Source of the DNA: Pseudomonadota bacterium
GTDB lineage: Bacteria; Pseudomonadota; Alphaproteobacteria; Acetobacterales; Acetobacteraceae
Assembly (NCBI GenBank): GCA_021815835.1
Contig: JAKAZN010000176.1
Span: 1 to 5,349, forward strand
Direction of reading: 5' to 3'
Length of the DNA: 5,349 nt
Positions within the stretch are counted from its first letter, which is position 1. Every line of letters begins with the position of its first letter. Shown here in pieces: positions 1 to 5,236 of the stretch. The position numbers were made by a program, and so were the translations under genes. The notes under the pieces were generated by a model that did no database searches, was not told where the DNA came from, and saw only the letters and a list, made by a program, of their open reading frames with translations.

Positions 1-1223
1 GGGCCTTCGTGATCGGGATCATCATCCTGGCCGGCGCCTTCGTCGGTCCCACGGTGCGGAAATACACGCCGCGGGCGGCGATGCTGGGGGCGCTGGCGGG
101 GATCTCCATCGCCTTCATCTCGCTGCGACCGGCATTCCAGTCCTGGCAGGTGCCGTGGCTGTCGTTCATCTCGCTCGGTATCATCCTGGTGAGCTGGATG
201 GCCCGCGTGCGCCTGCCGGGCGGCGTGCCGGGCGGGCTGGCGGCGGTGGTGGTCGGCACGGTGCTGGCCTGGATCGCAACCTTCAGCGGGATCTCGCCGG
301 TGATGGACCCGCATGCGGTGGGGCTGGCACTGGGGCAGTTCGGGTTTCATCCGCCGGTGCCGACCCTGCACGTTCTGGCTGGGCTGGCGCATGTGGGGCC
401 GCTGCTGGTGACCGCAATTCCGCTCGGGATCTATAATTTCACCGAGGGCATGAACAACGTCGAAAGCGCCTCGGCGGCGGGGGACGATTACGCGCTGCGC
501 CAGGTGCTGATCGCCGACGGGATCGGCGCGCTGGCCGGATCGTTGCTGGGCAGCCCGTTTCCGCCGGCGGTCTATATCGGCCATCCGGGCTGGAAATCGG
601 TGGGCGGGCGCATCGGTTATTCGATCGCCACCGGGTTCTCGATCTCGGTCGTGTGCTTCCTGGGGCTGGCGGCGCTCCTGCTCGCGGTGGTGCCGCTGGT
701 CGCGATCCTGCCGATCCTGCTCTATATCGGCCTCGTGATCGGCGCCCAGGCGTTCGAGGCGACGCCGGCGCGCCATGCCCCCGCCGTGATCCTCGCGCTG
801 CTGCCGAACGTCGCCGAATGGGCGCAGAGCCAGGTGGATGGCGCGCTCTCCGCCGCCGGGACCAGTGCGGCGAAGGTGGGTGTCGCGGCGCTGGCCGCGC
901 ATGGCGTGATCTATCGCGGGATGCAGCTTTTCGGCGGTGGCGCGACCCTGGCGGGGCTGATCCTGGGCGCCGTCGCGGCCTTCATCATCGACCGGAAATT
1001 CGAGTGGGCCGGTCTTTATGCGCTGATCGGCGCGGTGCTGGCCTTCTTCGGCTTCATCAACGGCACCGCGCTCGGTTTCGGCAATTCGGCGCCGGTCGCG
1101 CTGGGCTACGTGCTGCTGGGCGCGATGTGCTTCGGCCTCAGCCGCTATCCGGCCGCGGCGGCCGTGCCGGAGCGTTTTGCCCCGCCCGAGGGCGCGCTCG
1201 CCGGCGACGGGGCCGCGGAATGA
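1..1223 (+). CDS. NCS2-like (xanthine/uracil permease superfamily) transporter, 5'-partial
   Basis: Likely an inner-membrane importer for a purine, pyrimidine or ureide-type compound feeding the enzymes encoded downstream; the substrate is not readable from sequence. The frame is open to the window edge (first full codon at 3). The GTG at 9 lies inside a hydrophobic helix with no ribosome site, so it is not the start; perhaps 100 residues are missing. Numbering from the GTG, hydrophobic segments lie near 1-13, 22-40, 48-65, 73-92, 117-141, 163-182, 203-242 (two), 312-328, 332-352 and 363-378. A conserved-looking block TEGMNNVESASAAGDDY (145-161) is followed by YIGHPGW (189-195) and GGRIGYS (199-205). 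These resemble the acidic TM8 and GG-R-G TM10 regions of AzgA/NCS2 permeases, making E146 and E152 candidate substrate residues by inference. The tail after 380 is hydrophilic. The stop overlaps the atzF start by 4 bases. Family assignment is fairly secure, subfamily is not. Confidence 0.8.
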   Translation, partial: AFVIGIIILAGAFVGPTVRKYTPRAAMLGALAGISIAFISLRPAFQSWQVPWLSFISLGIILVSWMARVRLPGGVPGGLAAVVVGTVLAWIATFSGISPVMDPHAVGLALGQFGFHPPVPTLHVLAGLAHVGPLLVTAIPLGIYNFTEGMNNVESASAAGDDYALRQVLIADGIGALAGSLLGSPFPPAVYIGHPGWKSVGGRIGYSIATGFSISVVCFLGLAALLLAVVPLVAILPILLYIGLVIGAQAFEATPARHAPAVILALLPNVAEWAQSQVDGALSAAGTSAAKVGVAALAAHGVIYRGMQLFGGGATLAGLILGAVAAFIIDRKFEWAGLYALIGAVLAFFGFINGTALGFGNSAPVALGYVLLGAMCFGLSRYPAAAAVPERFAPPEGALAGDGAAE

Positions 1224-2983
1224 CGCCATCGGAGGCGGCGGAGGCGGCGCTCAAGGCCGACCACGCCCATGACGATCCGGCGATCTGGATCGCGCGGGTG
1301 CCGGATGCGGCGGTCCTGGAACGCGCGCGCATCCTGGAGCGCGAAGGCCAGCGCGACCGCCCGCTCTGGGGCGTGCCCTTCGCGGTGAAGGACAATATCG
1401 ACGCGGCCGGCCTGCCCACCACCGCCGCCTGCCCGGGCTTCGCCTATCGGCCGGAGCGCTCCGCGCCGGCGGTGGAGCGGCTGCTGGAGGCGGGGGCGAT
1501 CCTGATCGGCAAGACCAATCTCGATCAGTTCGCCACGGGTCTGGTCGGCACCCGCAGCCCCTATGGCGTGCCGCGCAACGTGTTCGACGCGGCCCGCGTG
1601 CCGGGCGGATCGTCTTCGGGGTCGGGCGCGGCCGTCGCGGCGGGGATCGTGCCCTTCGCGCTGGGGACGGATACCGCCGGGTCGGGACGGGTGCCGGCGG
1701 CGTTCGGCAACATCGTCGGGCTGAAGCCGACGCCGGGCAGCATCAGCGCGCGGGGGATGGTGCCGGCGTGCCGGTCGCTGGACACGATTTCGGTATTCGC
1801 GGGTTCGGTCGATGCGGCGCTGGAGGTGTATCGGGTGATCGCCGGGTTCGATCCGGCCGACCCGTATGCGCGCCGCGCGCCCGTTGCGCTCAGCGGACGC
1901 GCTGCGCCCGCGCCCGGGGGGGCGACCGGCGGGGCGACCGGGGGGACGACCGGCGGGGCGCGCATCGCCACCGCCGATGTCGCCGATCTCTGCGCGCCGG
2001 CAACCGCCGCGGCGCTGGCGCGGGCCGCCTCGCTGCTCAGGGCCGAGATCGTCGGGATCGCGCCGCTGCTCGATCTGGCGCGGCTGCTCTATGCGGGTCC
2101 CTGGGTCGCCGAGCGCACCGCCGCGTTGCAGGACGCCATCGCGCGCCAGCCGGACATCCTGCATCCGGTCACGAGGCGCATCCTGGAAAGCGGCTTCGAC
2201 CGCCGCACCGTCGATGCCTTCCTGGCCTTCGACCGGCTGGCCGAGGCGCGGCGGGCGGCCGAACTGCTGTTCGCGGAATTCGACGCGCTGCTGCTGCCGA
2301 CCGCGCCCTTCTGCCCGACTTTGGCCGAGGATGCGGCCGACCCGCTCGGCCCCAACACGCGGCTCGGCGCGTTCACGAATTTCGGCAATCTCTGCGGCCT
2401 GTCCGCCTTTGCCGTGCCAGGCGGGATCGGGCCGGACGGGGTGCCGGTGGGGATGATGCTGCTCGGCCCCGCCTTCGCCGAAGCCCGCATTGCCCCGATC
2501 GCCGACGCGCTGCACCGGGCCAACGCGGGCACGGTCGGCGCGACCGCCCGGCCCCTGCCCCAGGCCGCGCCGACCGACCGCGCCGCGCCCGGGGAGACGG
2601 CCCTGTTCTGCATCGGCGCGCATATGTCGGGCCTGAAGCTCAACCGCCAGGTGACCGCGCTCGGCGGGCGGTTCCTGCGCGAGGCGGCGACCATTCCGGG
2701 CTATCGTCTGTTCGCCCTCGGCGCGCGGCCGGGCATGATTCGTGCGCCCAAGGGAGCCGGGGACGGGGCGGCGATCCGGGGCGAAATCTGGGCGCTGCCG
2801 ACGGCGGCGATCGGCGCCTTGCTGGCCGAGGTGCCGCCGCCGCTGGGCTTCGGCACGGTGGCACTGACGGACGGCCCCTGCCTCGGGTTCCTCGCCGAGG
2901 CGGACGGCGTGGCCGACGCGCCCGATATCACCCGGTTCGGCGGCTGGCGCGCGTGGCTCGCCGGGCAAGGAGACCGCGGATGA
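1220..2983 (+). CDS. atzF: allophanate hydrolase AtzF
   Basis: Cytoplasmic allophanate hydrolase of 587 residues, close to the roughly 600 usual for the family; it releases ammonia and CO2 from allophanate, the last step of cyanuric acid, biuret and urea-carboxylase routes. The N-terminal amidase-signature domain (about 35-440) carries the Ser-cisSer-Lys triad: K57 in PFAVKDN, cis-Ser S131 in PGGSSSGSG, nucleophile S155 in DTAGSGR. The 24-residue Ser-Ser and 74-residue Lys-Ser spacings match those I recall for Pseudomonas ADP AtzF (K91, S165, S189). The C-terminal AtzF domain (about 457-582, from LFCIGAHMSGLKLN to the ITRFGGWRAWL end) separates it from plain amidases; in the yeast enzyme this domain handles the N-carboxycarbamate intermediate. 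Start 1220 forms an ATGA overlap with the permease stop. The frame is open further upstream to 653, but that stretch is a shadow of the permease. No good Shine-Dalgarno is seen, suggesting coupled translation. A Gly/Thr repeat (233-246) sits in a surface linker. Confidence 0.95.
   Translation: MTPSEAAEAALKADHAHDDPAIWIARVPDAAVLERARILEREGQRDRPLWGVPFAVKDNIDAAGLPTTAACPGFAYRPERSAPAVERLLEAGAILIGKTNLDQFATGLVGTRSPYGVPRNVFDAARVPGGSSSGSGAAVAAGIVPFALGTDTAGSGRVPAAFGNIVGLKPTPGSISARGMVPACRSLDTISVFAGSVDAALEVYRVIAGFDPADPYARRAPVALSGRAAPAPGGATGGATGGTTGGARIATADVADLCAPATAAALARAASLLRAEIVGIAPLLDLARLLYAGPWVAERTAALQDAIARQPDILHPVTRRILESGFDRRTVDAFLAFDRLAEARRAAELLFAEFDALLLPTAPFCPTLAEDAADPLGPNTRLGAFTNFGNLCGLSAFAVPGGIGPDGVPVGMMLLGPAFAEARIAPIADALHRANAGTVGATARPLPQAAPTDRAAPGETALFCIGAHMSGLKLNRQVTALGGRFLREAATIPGYRLFALGARPGMIRAPKGAGDGAAIRGEIWALPTAAIGALLAEVPPPLGFGTVALTDGPCLGFLAEADGVADAPDITRFGGWRAWLAGQGDRG
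1919..1960 (+). repeat. 12-bp tandem repeat inside atzF (about 3.5 units)
   Basis: Three 12-bp units lie at 1919-1930 (ggggcgaccggc), 1931-1942 (last base g) and 1943-1954 (gggacgaccggc), followed by a partial ggggcg at 1955-1960. Units stay in frame and encode Gly-Ala/Thr-Thr-Gly, giving GGATGGATGGTTGG at residues 233-246 of AtzF. The stretch falls between the amidase core ending near DPADPYARRAP and the next conserved part beginning near RIATADVADL, so it looks like a tolerated surface loop. The G-runs at 1916-1922, 1931-1934, 1940-1945 and 1955-1958 also form a loose G-quadruplex pattern on the coding strand. Confidence 0.85.
2967..2972 (+). promoter_or_regulatory. ribosome binding site of atzG
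   Basis: AAGGAG ends 7 bases before the ATG at 2980, inside the last codons of atzF. It is the clearest Shine-Dalgarno in the operon. It supports the 61-residue downstream frame as a real gene, one that could easily be dismissed for its small size. Confidence 0.75.
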
Positions 2984-3165
2984 GCGCCCCGGACCCGGCC
3001 GACGCCCTGATCGATGCCGCCGCCGCGCTCCTGGAGATTCCGCTGCGCCCCGAATGGCGGCCGGCGATCCGCGCGCATCTGGAAATCTCGCTCGCCCAGG
3101 CGCGGCTGGTCGCCGCGTTCGACCTGCCCGACGAGGCGGAACCCGCGCCGGTGTTTGGCGCATGA
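2980..3165 (+). CDS. atzG: DUF4089 small subunit AtzG (HpxX-like), partner of AtzE
   Basis: A 61-residue cytoplasmic protein of the DUF4089 family. In Pseudomonas sp. ADP, AtzG forms a complex with AtzE and is needed for soluble, active 1-carboxybiuret hydrolase; the pair is related to GatC-GatA of the tRNA amidotransferase. The sequence shows two short predicted helices (about 6-19 and 25-46) around LEIPLRPEW and IRAHLEISLAQARLVAAF, then the typical end LPDEAEPAPVFGA (49-61), which in this family follows the helices as an extended arm, plausibly lying along the amidase. The start is fixed by AAGGAG seven bases upstream and by the ATGA overlap with the atzF stop. Its own stop overlaps the atzE start by 4 bases, so subunit and enzyme are translationally linked. 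Length is near the 60-70 residues normal for the family. Alternative name: hpxX, if the pathway is oxalurate breakdown. Confidence 0.88.
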   Translation: MSAPDPADALIDAAAALLEIPLRPEWRPAIRAHLEISLAQARLVAAFDLPDEAEPAPVFGA

Positions 3166-3201
3166 GTGGGGCGCACATGAGCGGGGCGCACATGAGCGGG
3201 G
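3162..3201 (+). repeat. 15-bp tandem repeat triplicating the atzG/atzE stop-start junction
   Basis: Units atgagtggggcgcac (3162-3176) and atgagcggggcgcac (3177-3191) differ by one base and are followed by a partial third, atgagcgggg (3192-3201). Each unit begins with ATGA. All three ATGs are therefore in the atzE frame, and each TGA falls in the atzG frame (3163, 3178, 3193). The repeat encodes MSGAH twice, then MSGG. The ggcgc just before 3162 resembles the end of the unit. Confidence 0.9.
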
Positions 3202-4619
3202 GGGGCCTGAACGCGCCGGAGGCGGATCTCGCCTGGACCGGCGCCGGCGACATCGCCGCCGGCATCCGCGCCGGGCGGCTGACCGCGACGGGCGTCGTTG
3301 CCGCGGCGCTGGCGCGGATCGCGCGCGATAATCCGCGCCTCAACGCCTTCACCGACGTGACCGCCGCGCGGGCCGTGGCGCGGGCGCGCGCGATCGACGC
3401 CGGTCTGGCCGCTGGCCGTCCGGCGGGACCGCTCGCCGGCGTGCCCTTCGCGGTGAAGAACCTGATCGATATCGCCGGACTGCCGACCCGGGCGGGATCG
3501 GCCATCAACCGCGATCATCCGCCCGCCGGGCGCGACGCCACCCTGGTCGCGCGGTTGGAGGCAGCGGGGGCGGTGTTGGTCGGTGGTCTCAATATGGGCG
3601 AATACGCCTATGATTTTACGGGAGAGAACGTCCATGACGGCCCGTCGCGCAATCCCCATGATCTGGCGCGGATGACGGGTGGGTCCTCGGGCGGATCGGG
3701 CGGCGCGGTGGCCGGCGGCCTGGTGCCGATCGCGCTGGGGTCCGATACCAACGGCTCGATCCGGGTGCCGGCCTCGTTCTGCGGCGTGTTCGGGCTGAAG
3801 CCGACCTATGGGCGGCTGTCGCGGGCGGGGAGTTTTCCGTTCGTCGCCAGCCTCGATCATCTCGGCCCGCTGGCGCGCAGCGCGGCCGATCTCGCTTTGG
3901 CCTATGACGCGATGCAGGGGCCGGATCCGGCCGACCCGGTCTGCGCGGAGCGTGCGGCCGAGCCGGTCTCTCCGACCCTCGATGCCCCGATCGACGGGCT
4001 GCGCATCGCGATCGCGGGCGGGTATTTCCGCGCCGGCGCATGCCTGGAGGCGATCTCGGCGCTGGAGACCGTCGCCGCCGCGCTGCGTCCGGTGCGTGCC
4101 ATCGAACTGCCCGAGGCCGCGCGGGCGCGCGCGGCCGCCTTTGTCATCACCACCACCGAGGGCGCGGCGCTGCACCTCGCCCGCCTGCGCACGCGGGCGG
4201 GCGATTTCGACCCCGACGTGCGCGACCGGTTGATCGCCGGCGCGATGCTGCCGGCCGCCCATGTGGCGCAGGCGCAGAAATTCCGCCGCTGGTACCGTGA
4301 CGCAATGCTGGCGCTGTTCGCCTCGGTCGATGTGATCCTGGCCCCGGCCACGCCCTGCGTTGCTCCGCGGATCGGGCAGAAGACGCTGGTGCTGGACGGG
4401 ACGGAGGTGCCGTTGCGGCCGAATATCGGCATCTACACGCAGCCGATCTCCTTCATCGGCCTGCCGGTCGTTGCCGTGCCGGTGGCCCTGCCGGGCGGGC
4501 TGCCGGCGGCGGTGCAGCTGATCGGCGCACCCTGGCGGGAAGACCTGGTGCTGCGCCTGGCCCATGCGCTGGAACGTCGCGGCGTGGTAGGTGCCCCACG
4601 CCCGCCGATGGCGGCGTAG
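3162..4619 (+). CDS. atzE: AtzE-family amidase (1-carboxybiuret hydrolase-like, HpxY-like)
   Basis: Amidase-signature hydrolase of 485 residues from the first ATG, or 480 or 475 from the repeated ATGs at 3177 and 3192. In Pseudomonas sp. ADP, AtzE with AtzG deaminates 1-carboxybiuret to 1,3-dicarboxyurea; the Klebsiella relative HpxY belongs to the oxalurate cluster. Numbering from 3162, the triad is complete: K99 in PFAVKNLID, cis-Ser S175 in TGGSSGGSG, nucleophile S199 in SDTNGSIRVP, with the same 24-residue Ser-Ser spacing as the neighbouring AtzF. GLKPTYGRLSR (211-221) and FVASLDHLGPLARS (227-240) are typical GatA/AtzE core segments. The C-terminal part holds VDVILAPATPC (389-399) and GLPAAVQLIGAPW (446-458). 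There is no second domain, unlike AtzF. I chose 3162 because it makes the ATGA overlap with atzG. The leading MSGAHMSGAHMSGG looks dispensable, so 3192 is a serious alternative. Cytoplasmic. Exact substrate here is inferred, not shown. Confidence 0.9.
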   Translation: MSGAHMSGAHMSGGGLNAPEADLAWTGAGDIAAGIRAGRLTATGVVAAALARIARDNPRLNAFTDVTAARAVARARAIDAGLAAGRPAGPLAGVPFAVKNLIDIAGLPTRAGSAINRDHPPAGRDATLVARLEAAGAVLVGGLNMGEYAYDFTGENVHDGPSRNPHDLARMTGGSSGGSGGAVAGGLVPIALGSDTNGSIRVPASFCGVFGLKPTYGRLSRAGSFPFVASLDHLGPLARSAADLALAYDAMQGPDPADPVCAERAAEPVSPTLDAPIDGLRIAIAGGYFRAGACLEAISALETVAAALRPVRAIELPEAARARAAAFVITTTEGAALHLARLRTRAGDFDPDVRDRLIAGAMLPAAHVAQAQKFRRWYRDAMLALFASVDVILAPATPCVAPRIGQKTLVLDGTEVPLRPNIGIYTQPISFIGLPVVAVPVALPGGLPAAVQLIGAPWREDLVLRLAHALERRGVVGAPRPPMAA

Positions 4620-4637
4620 CCGAGAGCGAGTTGGCCC

Positions 4638-4644
4638 GAGGGAG
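4638..4644 (+). promoter_or_regulatory. ribosome binding site of atzH
   Basis: GAGGGAG lies 6 bases before the GTG at 4651, in the 31-bp gap after the atzE stop. It favours the GTG start over the ATG at 4591, which would overlap atzE by 29 bases and add 20 residues of basic, family-unlike sequence. Confidence 0.7.
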
Positions 4645-4650
4645 TTGCCC

Positions 4651-5034
4651 GTGGAGATCGATCTGCCCGAAATCCTGGCGGAGGTCCGCGCCGCCTTCGC
4701 CCGCTACGAGGCCGCGTTGATCGGCAACGACACCGAAGCCCTGCGCGCGATGTTCTGGGACGATGCGCGGGTGATCCGCTACGGAATCGGGGAGAATCTG
4801 TATGGCGCGGCCGAGATCGCCGCGTTTCGCGCCGCCCGCTCCCCGGCCGGGCTTGCGCGCGACCTGTCGCGCACCGTGATCACGACGTTCGGACGCGATT
4901 TCGCAACCGCCTCGACCCTGTTCCATCGCGCGAACCTGGCCGGGCGGGTCGGGCGGCAGATGCAGTCCTGGGCGCGGCTGGCGGAGGGGTGGCGGATCGT
5001 GGCGGCGCATGTGAGCGTGATCGACGCCGGATAG
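4651..5034 (+). CDS. atzH: AtzH/HpxZ-like DUF3225 protein (1,3-dicarboxyurea amidohydrolase-like)
   Basis: A 127-residue cytoplasmic protein of the DUF3225 family, NTF2/SnoaL-like fold. AtzH of Pseudomonas sp. ADP has been proposed to convert 1,3-dicarboxyurea, the AtzE product, to allophanate, the AtzF substrate; HpxZ is the homologue in oxalurate clusters. The start MEIDLPEILAEVRAAFARYE and the motifs FWDDARVIRYGIGENLYG (35-52), IAAFRAARSPAGLAR (56-70), GRDFATAS (81-88), GRQMQSW (101-107) and GWRIVAAHVS (113-122) are typical of the family. Residues Tyr22 and Arg46, reported as needed in AtzH, appear to match Y19 and R43 here: the 24-residue spacing is the same, with the protein offset by three. 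The GTG start is preferred because of GAGGGAG six bases upstream. It lies 31 bp after atzE and is presumably co-transcribed. Function by homology is good; the in vivo substrate is inferred. Confidence 0.88.
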   Translation: MEIDLPEILAEVRAAFARYEAALIGNDTEALRAMFWDDARVIRYGIGENLYGAAEIAAFRAARSPAGLARDLSRTVITTFGRDFATASTLFHRANLAGRVGRQMQSWARLAEGWRIVAAHVSVIDAG

Positions 5035-5068
5035 CGGGGTTCCAGGCTGACTGGACTTGCGTCTTGCC

Positions 5069-5126
5069 CAGTCACCTCTCCCGCTCTCGCGGGAAAGCAG
5101 TCACCTCTCCCGCTCTCGCGGGAAAG
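5069..5126 (+). repeat. perfect 29-bp tandem duplication
   Basis: Positions 5069-5097 and 5098-5126 are identical. Each copy begins cagtcacctctcccgc and ends gcgggaaag, so each contains its own 6-bp stem tcccgc/gcggga with a tctc loop. Confidence 0.93.
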
Positions 5127-5130
5127 GTGA
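5101..5130. repeat. REP-like hairpin element in the second repeat copy
   Basis: Left arm tcacctctcccgc (5101-5113), loop tctc (5114-5117) and right arm gcgggaaaggtga (5118-5130) pair over 13 bases with a single C/A mismatch (5107/5124). The first copy lacks the outer right arm, so only the second makes the full stem. CACCTCTCCCGC-type hairpins recur between genes in many alphaproteobacteria. I infer this is a member of such a dispersed family; a role in 3'-end protection or attenuation of the atz transcript is possible. Confidence 0.6.
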
Positions 5131-5181
5131 AGGCGCGCCGGGCCGCTTCGGTGAGCCTGAACCCGCCCCGGGGCACCGGGA

Positions 5182-5209
5182 TTGACCGCCCGCGCCCGCG
5201 GCGCACACT
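5182..5209 (+). promoter_or_regulatory. possible promoter of the dioxygenase gene
   Basis: TTGACC (5182-5187, five of six bases to a sigma-70 -35) lies 16 bases before CACACT (5204-5209, three of six to a -10). Transcription would begin near 5216, about 20 bases before the ATG at 5237. The -10 is weak by consensus but not unusual for GC-rich alphaproteobacteria. A perfect palindrome, gccccggggc, just upstream (5165-5174) could be an operator, with little support. Confidence 0.35.
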
Positions 5210-5223
5210 CGGCGCAACCGATC

Positions 5224-5229
5224 GGAGGA
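5224..5229 (+). promoter_or_regulatory. ribosome binding site of the dioxygenase gene
   Basis: GGAGGA ends 7 bases before the ATG at 5237, a near-ideal Shine-Dalgarno that fixes this start. Confidence 0.8.
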
Positions 5230-5236
5230 ACACGCC

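Larger units (their letters stand above)
5035..5236 (+). other. gene-free stretch between atzH and the dioxygenase gene
   Basis: About 200 bases without a credible gene. From the left it holds two mutually exclusive small hairpins: tccag/ctgga at 5041-5055, and tgactgg at 5048-5054 pairing with ccagtca at 5068-5074 across a 13-base loop. Then come a 29-bp tandem duplication (5069-5126) with a longer hairpin, a palindrome gccccggggc (5165-5174), a possible promoter (5182-5209) and the ribosome site of the next gene. No T-run follows any hairpin, so a classical intrinsic terminator is not evident. Confidence 0.7.

Noticed and set aside
653..1219. A 189-residue N-terminal extension of the atzF frame up to the ATG at 653.
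   Set aside because: It runs through the permease gene in another frame, is Arg/Ala/Gly-rich and unlike any amidase N-terminus. The ATG at 1220 gives a normal family length and an ATGA junction.
1768..2979. Continuous upstream reading of the atzG frame back to 1768, which would make a 465-residue protein.
   Set aside because: The upstream part is low-complexity shadow of atzF. The Shine-Dalgarno at 2967 and the DUF4089 content begin at 2980.
3054..3161. A start for atzE at the ATG at 3054.
   Set aside because: It would overlap atzG almost entirely and add 36 residues unrelated to the amidase family.
1145..3508. A 787-residue open frame on the minus strand, with another of 545 residues at 2928-4565.
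   Set aside because: Both are antisense to well-supported genes and rich in Arg, Pro, Ala and Gly with no recognisable motif, as expected from high-GC shadow frames.
4591..4650. A start for atzH at the ATG at 4591.
   Set aside because: It overlaps the end of atzE and adds a basic, non-family extension; the GTG at 4651 has the ribosome site.
5041..5074. Intrinsic terminator after atzH.
   Set aside because: The hairpins have short stems and none is followed by a T-run on the + strand, so termination here is unproven.
5069..5126. CRISPR-like direct repeat of 29 bp.
   Set aside because: There are only two copies and no spacer between them; it is a plain tandem duplication with a hairpin.
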